From contig UQXZ01000001.1 in assembly GCA_900545225.1 (NCBI GenBank), positions 62,001 through 126,000 on the forward strand: 64,000 nt of DNA, read 5' to 3'. A model generated the notes under the pieces. It was not told the DNA's origin and ran no database searches. It was given only the letters and a program-made list of their open reading frames with translations. The stretch comes from an uncultured Eubacteriales bacterium (GTDB lineage: Bacteria > Bacillota > Clostridia > Lachnospirales > Lachnospiraceae). A program made the translations under genes and the position numbers. Shown here piece after piece: positions 27,258 to 36,835 of the stretch; position 1 is the stretch's first letter, and each line of letters starts with the position of its first letter.

Positions 27258-27381
27258 AATAATCCTCCATTAAATTAAAACACCTGATATTAAGCAAAGG
27301 TGGATAACTCCTACTGCTGAACATCGGTTATAAACAACTTCACAAGTTTAACATATATAAATATATATTTCAACACGGAAA

Positions 27382-28323
27382 TTAATTTAATATCTCTAAC
27401 GCTTTTATTTTATCTTTGGCAATTGCAGCCTTTAATTCATCAAGTGAATTAAACTTCTCTTCCGGACGAATCATTTCAATTAAATCTACTTTGATCTCCT
27501 CATCGTAGAGTTCCCTGTCAAATGCTTCATCTAAAATGTTGCTCTCAACACTTATGGCACCAATATTTTTATCACCTAGATCTTCTACTGTTGGTCGGAT
27601 GCCAATATTGGTTACGGCATTGTATGTGTCATCTCCCACTGAAACTCTTGTGGCATACACTCCAAATGGAGGAAGTGCCTTGGATTCTGCAGGATAGAGA
27701 TTAAGTGTAGGAATTCCTATAGTGTGTCCAAGTCTGTTACCTCTTGTAACAATACCGTAGAGTGAATAGTCATGTCCAAGCATTTCCATTACGGCCTTCA
27801 TGTTGCCTGATTTTAAGTTCTCTCTTATGGCTGTGGAGCTGAGTACATTACCATGTAAGCGGTATGTAGGCTCAATCTGAACACAGAAATCAAATCTCTT
27901 TGAAAATTCCTTAAGCATTTCCACGTCGCCCGCACCCTTATAGCCGAAAGTAAAGTTTTCACCTACGCAGACATATTTAACCTTAAGAGCATCTACCAGA
28001 GCCTTTCTTATAAAATCCTCCGGAGAAATATGCATAATTTCATCCGTAAAATGACATTCTATAAGGATATCCACGCCCTTGTCCTTTAAGAATATTCGCT
28101 TCTCTTCTTTTGTCATGAGGTATTTAGTTGTTTTGGCTAAGGAACTTGGCATGTCAAGAAATGTGATAACCACACTCTTTAATCCGTCTTCCTTTGCAAG
28201 CTCTACGGTTCTGTCCACAAGTTTACAATGCTCTATGTGAAAACCGTCAAATTTACCGAGAGTCACTGCTATCGGACCATCGCAAATATTCTTATACTCT
28301 GCTAAATTATCTACTACTAACAT
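27382..28323 (-). CDS. ribF: bifunctional riboflavin kinase / FAD synthetase
   Basis: Converts riboflavin to FMN and then FAD. It has 313 residues. The N-terminal FAD synthetase domain has the nucleotidyltransferase motif VTLGKFDGFHIEH (near 20) and ends with SSTAIRENLKSG (near 165). The C-terminal kinase domain shows YSLYGIVTRGNRLGHTIGIPTLNL with the PTxN motif, and GVYATRV. It starts 1 bp after truB ends, so it is in one operon with nrnA and truB. Confidence 0.95.
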   Translation of the reverse strand: MLVVDNLAEYKNICDGPIAVTLGKFDGFHIEHCKLVDRTVELAKEDGLKSVVITFLDMPSSLAKTTKYLMTKEEKRIFLKDKGVDILIECHFTDEIMHISPEDFIRKALVDALKVKYVCVGENFTFGYKGAGDVEMLKEFSKRFDFCVQIEPTYRLHGNVLSSTAIRENLKSGNMKAVMEMLGHDYSLYGIVTRGNRLGHTIGIPTLNLYPAESKALPPFGVYATRVSVGDDTYNAVTNIGIRPTVEDLGDKNIGAISVESNILDEAFDRELYDEEIKVDLIEMIRPEEKFNSLDELKAAIAKDKIKALEILN

Positions 28324-28324
28324 A

Positions 28325-29344
28325 TCAAACCCTGTTCATGTCATACAAAAACACTTTTGTTCTGAGGATGTCTCCATCTCTTTCGTAGATTCCTATAAAT
28401 GCCCCATGGGAATCATACACTCTTGCCATATTTATATTGTCGAAAGCATCAAAGTCGCTTTCTTTTATCATGTACTCAGCAATTTTATTGCCATTGTACA
28501 ACAATTTTGAAAATTCTTCTTCTATCGTAATTTTACCAATGTCTGAAAATGGAACATCAGGTTTTATCAATACTGAATCAATATTTCCATCCTTGAAAAT
28601 GTTCTCAAGTTCTGAAAGCTTTATTGTTTCTGAAACATCGATATTACCTGTATATGTTCTTGTAAGCTCGCTCATGCATGAAAATGAGCCTAAAGCGCGT
28701 CCTATATCATCAATAAGAGTTCTTATATAAGTTCCCTTTGAACACTGAACCTTAATGCTGTATTTTGCAACTTTTATATCACCAATAGTCTCTTTTACAT
28801 TTTCAGATATATTCTGAATTTCTGACAAAGAAACAACTTCCTTATCAAGCAATTCAATACCATATATCTTAACGGCTCTTGGCTTTCTCTCTACGACCTT
28901 CCCCTCTCTTGCAAGCTCGTAGAGATGCTTTCCGTTCTGACGTATTGCTGAATACATAGGTGGAATCTGCTCAATGTCACCTGTAAATTCAGGTAAGACA
29001 TTTTCAAATCTTTCGCTGTTAACAAGTTCTGTTGCCTTAACTGATGAATCAACACCCTCGCCGAGAAGATTTACATCCTTTTCATCAACATTTCCTGTTA
29101 CATCTAATGTATCAGTGCTAAATCCAATTACAAGCTCAGCAACATATTCCTTTTTACTTCCTGCAATATAATCGCTCAGCTTGGTGCATGAACCTACACA
29201 TACCGGAAGCACGCCCTCAGCCATTGGATCCAGGGTTCCCGTATGACCTACTTTTTTCTGATGAATAATACCTCTTACCTTGGCACATACATCAAATGAA
29301 GTAAATCCCTTTTCTTTATATATCGGTATTATTCCGTCTATCAT
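28325..29344 (-). CDS. truB: tRNA pseudouridine-55 synthase
   Basis: Makes pseudouridine 55 in the T loop of tRNAs. The signature KKVGHTGTLDPMAEGVLPVC carries the catalytic Asp39, and IPPMYSAIRQNGKHLYELAREG and CSKGTYIRTLIDDIG follow. At 339 residues it is somewhat longer than the roughly 300 usual; the extra length sits around residues 85-105 and 170-195, where charged insertions are seen. It is in operon with nrnA (12-bp gap) and ribF. Confidence 0.94.
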   Translation of the reverse strand: MIDGIIPIYKEKGFTSFDVCAKVRGIIHQKKVGHTGTLDPMAEGVLPVCVGSCTKLSDYIAGSKKEYVAELVIGFSTDTLDVTGNVDEKDVNLLGEGVDSSVKATELVNSERFENVLPEFTGDIEQIPPMYSAIRQNGKHLYELAREGKVVERKPRAVKIYGIELLDKEVVSLSEIQNISENVKETIGDIKVAKYSIKVQCSKGTYIRTLIDDIGRALGSFSCMSELTRTYTGNIDVSETIKLSELENIFKDGNIDSVLIKPDVPFSDIGKITIEEEFSKLLYNGNKIAEYMIKESDFDAFDNINMARVYDSHGAFIGIYERDGDILRTKVFLYDMNRV

Positions 29345-29356
29345 ATCGATCCCCTT

Positions 29357-30313
29357 TTACGATAACTCTTTTTCTAAAAATGCTACTATATCCTGTTTAA
29401 TCTTGTTCTTTCCATCAAATGTTGAAAATCCTGCTGCACGGATATGTCCACCACCACCGTGGTTTATGGCATATTTGCTCACATCAATATATTTCTTTGA
29501 TCTCATGCTGACCTTATTCATTCCATCAGATGTAGGATAAATAAATACCGCAACTTCAACGCCATTGATTAAACGGAGCTGCTCAACTATTCCACCAAGA
29601 TCAGAAGGCTTAACACCTACAGATTCCATATCCTCTTTAGTTACATATGAATATGATACCTTACCGTCAAATAAAAGCTCTGCATTGTCTATGGCCTTGG
29701 CAAGTGCCTTAGTTTGAGTAAATGTTCTCTCATAGAATACACCGTCTATAATATCACTGAAATCAAATCCATAAGTGATAAGCTCTCCGGCAATTTCCAT
29801 TGTCTTCTGTCTTGTTGCAGCATATTTAAATACACCTGAATCAGTAACAATACCTGTGTAAATACACTCTGCAACGTTCTTATTGAACTTTGTATTGTCT
29901 AATGTTGTATATAAAACCTCACATACGGCAGGTGCTGTATCATCTATGTAAGTATAATCTGCCATTTTTTCACCTGTTGAAACATGGTGATCAACATTTA
30001 CAGTTACTCCTGCACTATCGAATATTCTTGCAAATGGCTTAATTCTCTCCTTTGCAGAGCAGTCCAGTACAGCAAACATATCCGGAACAAATCCGTCGTC
30101 CTCAGTCATGATTTTATCAAAGCCGTTTAAATATGAATATTCACCCGGCTTACCTGTAAGATATGGAACAACCTTTATTTCAGGATAGTTATAGGTAATA
30201 TAGTTGTATAATCCTAAAACTGATCCAATGCAGTCACCGTCAGGATTAATATGACCGGTTATTCCGACACTTTTAACATTATGTTCTTTAATAATATTGT
30301 CAATTTTTATCAT
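29357..30313 (-). CDS. nrnA: DHH-family phosphoesterase (NrnA-like oligoribonuclease / pAp phosphatase)
   Basis: A 318-residue DHH-DHHA1 enzyme that in Firmicutes degrades nanoRNA (2-5-mers) and dephosphorylates pAp. The DHH signature is present as VNVDHHVSTG (near 105), with other metal ligands in GHINPDGDCIGS (near 20) and FAVLDCS. The DHHA1 end shows GGGGHIRAAGF. Place in the rbfA-nrnA-truB-ribF order is conserved among Firmicutes. The ligand set fits a phosphoesterase rather than RecJ (shorter, no OB domain). Confidence 0.93.
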   Translation of the reverse strand: MIKIDNIIKEHNVKSVGITGHINPDGDCIGSVLGLYNYITYNYPEIKVVPYLTGKPGEYSYLNGFDKIMTEDDGFVPDMFAVLDCSAKERIKPFARIFDSAGVTVNVDHHVSTGEKMADYTYIDDTAPAVCEVLYTTLDNTKFNKNVAECIYTGIVTDSGVFKYAATRQKTMEIAGELITYGFDFSDIIDGVFYERTFTQTKALAKAIDNAELLFDGKVSYSYVTKEDMESVGVKPSDLGGIVEQLRLINGVEVAVFIYPTSDGMNKVSMRSKKYIDVSKYAINHGGGGHIRAAGFSTFDGKNKIKQDIVAFLEKELS

Positions 30314-30430
30314 AGTAACCTTTCTGACTTACCGAACTGAAAGAACAATTAAAAACACAATCCAATTTTAATTGCTCTACTTATAAAGCTTATAAAAACC
30401 GTAATTGCGGTAGCAATTGCAATTTTAAAA

Positions 30431-30486
30431 ATAATAATTCTTAATTAATACCATCTTTTAATGAAAAAAGGATTAAGAATTATTAT
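30431..30486 (-). terminator. hairpin between rbfA and nrnA
   Basis: Perfect 15-bp stem ATAATAATTCTTAAT / ATTAAGAATTATTAT, with T-rich sequence after it on the minus strand. It would end rbfA transcripts. Confidence 0.8.
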
Positions 30487-30494
30487 TTTTATAA

Positions 30495-30878
30495 TTAATC
30501 CTCTTCAGTCTCAGCTTCTGTTGCTGAATCACCCTTTACGTCATCAATAAGCTTAGACATTCTTACACCGTACTCAATTGAGTCATCAGCGATAAATTCA
30601 ATTTCAGGTGTGTTTCTTAAGTTGATTGTCTTGGCAATTCTTGTTCTGATAAATGCCTTTGCACTGTTTAAACCGTCGATTGTTTCATTTAATGCGGCTC
30701 TGTCACCAAGAACACTGATATATGCCTTACATGTCTTTAAGTCTGGTGCAACATATACATCTGTTACACTTGTAAGACCGCTGATTCTTGGATCCTTAAC
30801 TTCATTGCTGATAATGTTACTGAGTTCCTTGCGGACTTCATTGTTAATTCTAATATTCTTTATACTGTTTTTTCTCAT
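30495..30878 (-). CDS. rbfA: ribosome-binding factor A
   Basis: Late 30S maturation factor that binds 16S rRNA near helix 1. The 127 residues give a KH-type fold: IRINNEVRKELSNIIS, EVKDPRISGLTSVTDVYVAPDL and NSAKAFIRTRIAKTINLRNTPEIEF, all typical. The acidic C-terminal tail (GDSATEAETEED) is common. It follows infB, but a terminator (30933-30967) separates the two, so it may have its own promoter. Confidence 0.95.
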   Translation of the reverse strand: MRKNSIKNIRINNEVRKELSNIISNEVKDPRISGLTSVTDVYVAPDLKTCKAYISVLGDRAALNETIDGLNSAKAFIRTRIAKTINLRNTPEIEFIADDSIEYGVRMSKLIDDVKGDSATEAETEED

Positions 30879-30932
30879 ATATTCACCTGTTAACAGAGCA
30901 TATGCACAAACATATGCATGAATTCATTACCT

Positions 30933-30967
30933 AAAAAAGGCTTTATCTAAATTAGATAAAGCCTTTT
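30933..30967 (-). terminator. terminator of the nusA-infB operon
   Basis: Stem AAAAGGCTTTATCTAA / TTAGATAAAGCCTTTT with T6 on the minus strand, directly after infB. Confidence 0.9.
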
Positions 30968-30999
30968 ATTACTTAAGTGTTATTGTATCACAAATTTGA

Positions 31000-33516
31000 T
31001 TATCTTGGTATCTCAACCATTTCAGATGCTACTACAATATCACCTTCCTGTATATTACCGAAGTCTTCAAATACGAGACCACACTCGTATCCGCCCTTAA
31101 CTTCCTTAACTTCGTCCTTAAATCTCTTAAGTGAAGCTATCTTACCATCATAGATAACATTTCCGTCACGAAGGATTGTACAAAGAGCTCTTGCCTTAAG
31201 CTTACCTTCTGTAACGATAGAACCCGCGATGTTACCAACACCTGAAGCCTTGAAAATCTGTCTGATTTCAGCCTTACCGATTTCCTGCTTCTCATAGATA
31301 GGCTCAAGCATACCGTGAAGAGCAGCTTCGATATCGTTAATAGCATGGTAAATAACGCTATAGAATCTGATATCAACATCTTCATTATCAGCTGTTGTCT
31401 TAGCCTGTCCGTCAAGCTTAACACCGAAGCCGATGATGATAGCATTTGAAGCAGATGCAAGGATAACGTCAGACTCACTGATGTTACCAACACCACTGTG
31501 GATGATCTTAACAGCAACTTCTTCATTTGATAACTTCTCAAGACTTGTCTTGATAGCTTCTACAGAACCCTGTACGTCAGCCTTGATAATAAGATTAAGT
31601 TCCTTAACTGTACCAGCCTTAATCTGATCAAATAAGTCATCAAGCGTAACTCTGTGCTTAGACTCATCAACCATCTTCTTCTTTTCTTCAGAAATGAATG
31701 TATCAGCAAAGTTTCTTGCTTCCTTCTCATTTCCGAATGCCATGATGATTTCACCGGCATTAGGTACTTCGTTAAGACCAAGGATTTCAACAGGAACAGA
31801 TGGACCTGCTTCCTTAATGCTCTTATCCTTATCGTTAATCATGGCTCTGATCTTACCGTGGCTTGAACCAGCAGCAACAGAGTCACCAACGTGAAGTGTA
31901 CCCTTCTGTACGAGGATAGACGCTACAACACCTCTGCCCTTATCAAGCTCAGCCTCGATAACGATACCTCTTGCCATTCTCTTCTTGTTAGCCTTGAGCT
32001 CTAAAACGTCAGCTGTAAGCATAATCATTTCAAGAAGGTCATCGATACCTTCACCTGTTTTTGCTGAAACAGGACAGAAAATTGTTGTACCGCCCCATTC
32101 TTCAGGAATAAGCTCGTATTCCATAAGCTCCTGTTTTACTCTTTCGATATTAGCTGTTGGCTTATCAATCTTGTTAACTGCAACGATGATTTCAACACCC
32201 GCTGCCTTAGCATGGTTGATAGCTTCAATTGTCTGAGGCATTACACCGTCATCAGCCGCTACAACGAGGATAGCGATATCAGTAGCTTCAGCACCTCTCA
32301 TTCTCATGGCTGTAAATGCTTCATGTCCAGGAGTATCGAGGAATGTAATAAGGTCTCCGCCCTGTGTCTTAACCTGGTATGCACCAATCTTCTGTGTGAT
32401 ACCGCCGGCTTCCTTATCTGTAACATGTGAATTCTTGATAGCATCAAGAAGAGATGTCTTACCATGGTCAACGTGTCCCATTACAGCTACTACAGGAGGA
32501 CGAGGTGTAAGCTTGCTTTCATCATCCTCATCATCATTTTCCTTTAAGAGCTCTGCAATAACGTCTACCTTAACTTCATGCTCACATAAAACGTTGTACT
32601 CAAGAGCGATTTCTTCTGCTTCATCATAAGTAAGCTCATCATTGATTGTTACAACTTTACCCTGTAAGAATAACTTCTTAATAAGGGCTGCAGGCTGAAG
32701 CTTTAACTTTTCAGCAATCTCCTTAATTGTAACCATATCAGGAAGGATAATTGTCTTAATAACTTCTTCCTTCTTCTCCTTCTTTGGCTTATCTAATGCA
32801 GCGATATCATTTTCTCTGTTCTTACCCTTGTTCTTCTCTTTATCCTTAGAGAACTTAGAGTTGTTATTGTTGTTAAACTTTCTTGAAGGATTCTTTCCAT
32901 TCTTTGAAGTCATATCGTCTGAAGCAGGCTTTCTGTCGTTGTTCTTTGCTCCGCCATTTCTGTTAGAGTCAAACTTGCCACCATTCTGATTTCTGTCACC
33001 GAACTTCTTGTCGCCGTTGTTGTTCTTTCTGAAATCACCGTTGTTGTTTCTGTTGTCTCTCTGACCGTCACGGCCTTCGCCATTTCTGTTGTCAGACTTG
33101 TTTCTGTTGTCAGACTTGTTTCTGTTATCAGGTCTTGAACCGAACTTCTTGCCGCCGTTGTTATTGTGGTTATAACCGTTCTTCTTATCTCCTGAAGAAT
33201 TTCTCTGATCTCCGTTAGATCTTTCTCTGTTTCTGTTATCGTTATTGTTTCTGTTTTTCTTTTCTTCAGATGTATTCATTTCTGTCTTACTTCTCTGTTT
33301 ATTATTAGAATCAGGTTTTATACTATCTTTTTTTACATTATCTTTGTTTTCACTTGTCTGAGATTTGGAATCAGATCCATATTTTCCACGTACTCTTTTT
33401 ACTTCATCATCTGAAAGACCACTGAAATTAGTGAAATTCTTACTGTCTGTACTTAAATAAGCACATATTTCCTTTGATGGAATATTTAATTCCTTTGCGA
33501 TTTCATGTACTCTCAT
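31000..33516 (-). CDS. infB: translation initiation factor IF-2
   Basis: Brings initiator tRNA to the 30S subunit and drives subunit joining with GTP. The 838 residues comprise an IF2-N motif (MRVHEIAKELNIPSKEICAYL), a long disordered Asn/Arg/Lys-rich linker (about 50-235) with short repeats such as NRNKSD, a second IF2-N domain (about 260-310), the G domain with VMGHVDHGKTSLLD, DTPGHEAFT and NKIDK (about 345-500), and domains II-IV. It ends the rimP-nusA-ylxR-ylxQ-infB operon. The linker is unusually rich in asparagine. Confidence 0.97.
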   Translation of the reverse strand: MRVHEIAKELNIPSKEICAYLSTDSKNFTNFSGLSDDEVKRVRGKYGSDSKSQTSENKDNVKKDSIKPDSNNKQRSKTEMNTSEEKKNRNNNDNRNRERSNGDQRNSSGDKKNGYNHNNNGGKKFGSRPDNRNKSDNRNKSDNRNGEGRDGQRDNRNNNGDFRKNNNGDKKFGDRNQNGGKFDSNRNGGAKNNDRKPASDDMTSKNGKNPSRKFNNNNNSKFSKDKEKNKGKNRENDIAALDKPKKEKKEEVIKTIILPDMVTIKEIAEKLKLQPAALIKKLFLQGKVVTINDELTYDEAEEIALEYNVLCEHEVKVDVIAELLKENDDEDDESKLTPRPPVVAVMGHVDHGKTSLLDAIKNSHVTDKEAGGITQKIGAYQVKTQGGDLITFLDTPGHEAFTAMRMRGAEATDIAILVVAADDGVMPQTIEAINHAKAAGVEIIVAVNKIDKPTANIERVKQELMEYELIPEEWGGTTIFCPVSAKTGEGIDDLLEMIMLTADVLELKANKKRMARGIVIEAELDKGRGVVASILVQKGTLHVGDSVAAGSSHGKIRAMINDKDKSIKEAGPSVPVEILGLNEVPNAGEIIMAFGNEKEARNFADTFISEEKKKMVDESKHRVTLDDLFDQIKAGTVKELNLIIKADVQGSVEAIKTSLEKLSNEEVAVKIIHSGVGNISESDVILASASNAIIIGFGVKLDGQAKTTADNEDVDIRFYSVIYHAINDIEAALHGMLEPIYEKQEIGKAEIRQIFKASGVGNIAGSIVTEGKLKARALCTILRDGNVIYDGKIASLKRFKDEVKEVKGGYECGLVFEDFGNIQEGDIVVASEMVEIPR

Positions 33517-33527
33517 CCAACCCCTCC

Positions 33528-33857
33528 TTATTCACCTTGAATATTTATCATAGCCTCAGCAAAGCCAAAATCAAGTATAGACACAACCGATCTGTCTGAT
33601 TTACCTATTATGGCACCGAGTTCCTGTTTATTTTCTTTTACTTTAATCAATGGAACTTCGTAAAATTCACATTTATTAGTAAATAATTTATTTGTATTTT
33701 CCGAAACATCACTTGCAAGCAATATTGCATATGCTTTCCCGGACTGTATATCTCTTATACATGTGTCTTCGCCACTGGATAACCTTCCGGCTTTTGCGCA
33801 TATTCCAAGTATTGACCTGATAGTTTTTACTTTCTTAGGGAAGCTTTCAGCCTTCAT
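33528..33857 (-). CDS. ylxQ: L7Ae-family RNA-binding protein YlxQ
   Basis: A small L7Ae/L30e-like protein of about 109 residues, expected to bind kink-turn RNA. Family features are ILGICAKAGRLSSGEDTCI and AYAILLASDVSENTNKLF. Its position between ylxR and infB is conserved in Firmicutes. The ATG at 33857 is preferred because AGAGGTGATAAGA precedes it; a GTG nine bases upstream would overlap that site. Confidence 0.92.
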   Translation of the reverse strand: MKAESFPKKVKTIRSILGICAKAGRLSSGEDTCIRDIQSGKAYAILLASDVSENTNKLFTNKCEFYEVPLIKVKENKQELGAIIGKSDRSVVSILDFGFAEAMINIQGE

Positions 33858-33897
33858 TCTTATCACCTCTTCTGTATAAAAAATCTAAAAACAGCTC

Positions 33898-34161
33898 TTA
33901 ACCCATATTGAGAAGTCTGTCCTTTAATTCATCGGGAATAGTTACATGCATTTTAAAAGCTCTGTCAAATCGCTTTCTCTCCAATGCATTCTTAATACAC
34001 TCACTGTTCCTGCAAATGTAGGCGCCATGACCGTTTACTTTACCGGTATCGTCTATAACCAATTCTCCATCCGGTGTTTTCACCACTCTGAATAAATCAG
34101 CCTTGTCCTTTTTCTCAGAACAGCTTATACATATTCGTTGTTTTATTTTCTTCTCTGTCAT
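33898..34161 (-). CDS. ylxR: YlxR / RnpM, RNase P modulator
   Basis: An 87-residue basic protein of the YlxR (DUF448) family, recently named RnpM for its effect on RNase P. Signature residues are RICISCSEKKDK with CxxC, LFRVVKTPDG, and GRGAY-like GHGAYICRNSECI, followed by an RAF-like C-terminal helix. It lies 24 bp after nusA in the conserved operon. Confidence 0.94.
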   Translation of the reverse strand: MTEKKIKQRICISCSEKKDKADLFRVVKTPDGELVIDDTGKVNGHGAYICRNSECIKNALERKRFDRAFKMHVTIPDELKDRLLNMG

Positions 34162-34185
34162 GGAAGCCTCCGCAATGTTTCTTAA

Positions 34186-35400
34186 TTATTCTTCATTTGC
34201 TTCAGATTCGTTATCTGTATTTTCAGGCTCATAATTTGAGTCGAGTTCATCATCGAAATCTTCCAGCTCATAATCCATATCAGCAGCTTCATTTTCAATC
34301 TGTGATTCGCTCTTGATATCGATTCCGTAGTTTGTAAGCTTTGCAGCAAGTCTTACGTTCTGTCCTGCCTTACCGATTGCAAGTGAAAGCTGATCGTCTG
34401 AAACGATAACCTTAGCCTTTCTTTCATCCTCATCAACTTCAATCTCTAAAACTCTTGCAGGGCTTAAAGCGTTCTTGATAAGTCTTACAGAATTGTCACT
34501 CCACTCGATTACGTCAATCTGCTCATCGCTTAATTCAGCAACGATTCTCTTAACTCTTTCACCGTTCTTACCTACACATGAACCAACAGCATCAACGTCT
34601 TCATTTGTTGAGCATACAGCCATCTTAGTTCTTGATCCGGCTTCTCTTGCTATGTTCTTAATAACAACTGTGCCGTCCTGGATTTCAGTAACTTCTTCCT
34701 TGAAGAGTGCCTTAACAAATTCAGGAGTGCTTCTTGAAACTTTAATGTAGATACCGCCCTTACCCTTGTTGTCAACATTTACTACAACAACTCGGATTCT
34801 GCTGCCTACAGTATACTCTTCACCCTTAACCTGGTCGCTCTTTCTTAAGTTAGTCTGTGTCTTGCCGATATCAAGAAGAACATTTCCTCTTTCATCAATT
34901 CTCTGAATTGTACCTGTGATAAGAGTACCTTCCTGGCTCTTAAATTCATTATACAATGCATTCTTCTGCTCTTCTCTGATCTTCTGAACGATTGCGTTCT
35001 TAGCATTCTTAGAAGCTGTTCTTGTGAACTTGTCAGTTGGGAGTTCAATAGTGATTTCCTCACCTACCTGAGCTTCAGGAACATATTCACGGGCTTCTGA
35101 TAAAAGCATTGTAGAAATAGTTTCCAATCTGTCGTCATCAGCATATTCATAGATTTCGTCATCAGGAATTACAATTCTCTTAGCGTAGATATGAAATTCA
35201 CCTGTAACTCTGTCTACCTTAATGATACAGTCGGTATCTGTTCCATATTGTGACTTATATTCTTCAAGAAGTGCCTTTTCGATAGTATCGAACATTACAT
35301 CCTTATCGATTCCGCTGATTATGTTAAGATCATCAACTGCCTCAAGTAATACCTGCTCCTTGCTCTTTTTATCCTTGCCACTCTGTGCCTTAGCCATCAT
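34186..35400 (-). CDS. nusA: transcription termination/antitermination factor NusA
   Basis: Binds RNA polymerase and nascent RNA to tune pausing and termination. Its 404 residues have the N-terminal RNAP-binding domain (1-140), S1 domain (GTIQRIDERGNVLLDIGKTQ), KH1 (DAVGSCVGKNGERVKRIVAEL) and KH2 (LSLAIGKAGQNVRLAAKLTNYGID). An acidic tail rich in Asp, Glu and Asn (last 50 residues) follows, as in many Clostridia. AAGGAGAAA lies before ATGATG. Confidence 0.97.
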   Translation of the reverse strand: MMAKAQSGKDKKSKEQVLLEAVDDLNIISGIDKDVMFDTIEKALLEEYKSQYGTDTDCIIKVDRVTGEFHIYAKRIVIPDDEIYEYADDDRLETISTMLLSEAREYVPEAQVGEEITIELPTDKFTRTASKNAKNAIVQKIREEQKNALYNEFKSQEGTLITGTIQRIDERGNVLLDIGKTQTNLRKSDQVKGEEYTVGSRIRVVVVNVDNKGKGGIYIKVSRSTPEFVKALFKEEVTEIQDGTVVIKNIAREAGSRTKMAVCSTNEDVDAVGSCVGKNGERVKRIVAELSDEQIDVIEWSDNSVRLIKNALSPARVLEIEVDEDERKAKVIVSDDQLSLAIGKAGQNVRLAAKLTNYGIDIKSESQIENEAADMDYELEDFDDELDSNYEPENTDNESEANEE

Positions 35401-35432
35401 TTTCTCCTTAATGTAAATGTAATAAGCATTAA

Positions 35433-35909
35433 TTATTTCTTTTCAACATATGCAAGTCTGATGCCTGCGATATTGCTTCTTTCTATTGTTAACTCATCAG
35501 AAGATGATTCATCTTCTATAGTAAGTTCCTTAGCTGTATATGACTTTAAAATACCTGTAAGATATTTCATCTTATCAATCGCCTTGTAGAGGCTGATGTC
35601 AACAAGCTTACCGATTGAACGGTCATAGTCCTTTTCTTTCTTTAAAGGTCTTGTAAGTCCCGGTGAGCTCACCTCGAAAATATATGGTATATCGATGAAC
35701 TCTTCTCTGTCTAAGATTTCATTCATTGCTCTGCTGAAGGTTTCGCAGTCTGTAATGTTAATGCCACCCGGTTTGTCGATATAAATTCTTAAGTAGTCTT
35801 CTCTTCCTTCTTTTACAAATTCTACATCAACAAGCTCGAATCCCATTTCCGCTGCAAGCGGTTCTGCAAATTCTTCTGCTTTCTCTTCGTAAAAAGATAC
35901 TTTGCTCAT
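35433..35909 (-). CDS. rimP: ribosome maturation factor RimP
   Basis: A 158-residue 30S assembly factor. Signature segments are MGFELVDVEFVKEG, YLRIYIDKPGGINITDCETFSRAMN and VSSPGLTRPLKKEKDY. First gene of the nusA-infB operon. The start has a GGAGGTAAT site. Upstream, at 35934, is the terminator of tRNA-Glu, so the operon promoter must lie in the short gap around 35910-35933 or be read-through. Confidence 0.95.
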   Translation of the reverse strand: MSKVSFYEEKAEEFAEPLAAEMGFELVDVEFVKEGREDYLRIYIDKPGGINITDCETFSRAMNEILDREEFIDIPYIFEVSSPGLTRPLKKEKDYDRSIGKLVDISLYKAIDKMKYLTGILKSYTAKELTIEDESSSDELTIERSNIAGIRLAYVEKK

Positions 35910-35933
35910 ATTACCTCCTTTGCCATATAACGC

Positions 35934-35968
35934 AAAAGGAGTAAACCTTTGTATTGGTTTACTCCTTT
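35934..35968 (-). terminator. terminator after tRNA-Glu
   Basis: Perfect stem AAAGGAGTAAACC / GGTTTACTCCTTT with an 8-base loop and a short T-run on the minus strand. Confidence 0.8.
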
Positions 35969-35985
35969 CATGATTATTAATTAAG

Positions 35986-36057
35986 TAGCTTGTAGGGGAA
36001 TCGAACCCCTGTTTTCGCCGTGAGAGGGCGACGTCTTAACCCCTTGACCAACAAGCC
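35986..36057 (-). tRNA. tRNA-Glu (anticodon CTC)
   Basis: Folded by eye on the minus strand: acceptor GGCTTGT / ACAAGCT (one G-T pair), D arm with GGTCAAGGGGTTAAGAC, anticodon stem TCGCC/GGCGA and loop CTCTCAC (anticodon CTC), T arm CAGGG-GTTCGAT-TCCCCT region. CCA is not encoded. Confidence 0.93.
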
Positions 36058-36178
36058 ATATGCCCTTGCACTTATGTGCTCTTGCGACCGCCTGTTTAAT
36101 ATATAACACAGGCAAAATAAATGCAAGGACTTTTTTAAAAATTTTTAAATGTTTTTCATTTAGTACAATATCTACTGA

Positions 36179-36835
36179 TTATCTCTTATATAAATGCTTA
36201 TCCAGAATGTATTCATAAACACTCTTTGAAAGTGTCTTTAGCGGTAAAGGCTTATTCTCGCAAATATACTTTCTGATATTTGTGGAACTTATCGGGAATT
36301 TAGTTACAGGCATCACTCTCACATCTGCATTAAATCTTTCCTTAAGCATTGCAATGTGATCATTAATCCTTTCAATATCATCTCCCTCTCTCTGACCCAC
36401 AAGGAAAACAGCATTTGATAAAATGTATTCCGCATTTCTCCATTTTTCAATATATAAAAGAGAATCTGAACCGATGATGAAATATATTACAGCGTCACTG
36501 TAGAGTTCCTTTAACTCTCTTATGGTGTCCGCAGTATATGTTATTCCCTTTCGATCTGCATCAAGCATTGAAAGCTGCATGAAATCCCTGCTGCCCTCTT
36601 CGCTGAATACTCCACCGCATAAGTCACTGTTGTAATCCTTAATGCAGAGCTCAATCATTTCAGCTCTTACAGAGGTGTCCAACAGCTCGTCATCTTTTTT
36701 ATAATATGTTCCGGACGTAGGCATAAGAAATACCGTATCAAGTCCGTAATGTTCATATGCAGTTCTTGCCAGCTCCATATGACCCAGATGAATCGGGTTA
36801 AATGTTCCGCCTAAAATACCTAACTTCTTATACAT
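36179..36835 (-). CDS. nadD: nicotinate-nucleotide adenylyltransferase
   Basis: Adenylates nicotinate mononucleotide in NAD+ synthesis; feeds NadE (gene near 8 kb). The 218 residues have the HxGH nucleotidyl-transferase motif in GGTFNPIHLGHMELA (near 9-23) and the second motif SSTNIRKYI (ISSTxxR, near 190). It starts one base after the acyltransferase gene ends, last in the prp-obgE-yhbY operon. The usual followers yqeK and rsfS are absent; tRNA-Glu comes next. Confidence 0.95.
   Translation of the reverse strand: MYKKLGILGGTFNPIHLGHMELARTAYEHYGLDTVFLMPTSGTYYKKDDELLDTSVRAEMIELCIKDYNSDLCGGVFSEEGSRDFMQLSMLDADRKGITYTADTIRELKELYSDAVIYFIIGSDSLLYIEKWRNAEYILSNAVFLVGQREGDDIERINDHIAMLKERFNADVRVMPVTKFPISSTNIRKYICENKPLPLKTLSKSVYEYILDKHLYKR

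Noticed and set aside
33040..33150. CRISPR-like short direct repeats
   Set aside because: They are in-frame codon repeats of the IF-2 linker (NRNKSD units), not repeats separated by spacers. No CRISPR array or cas gene was found in the window.
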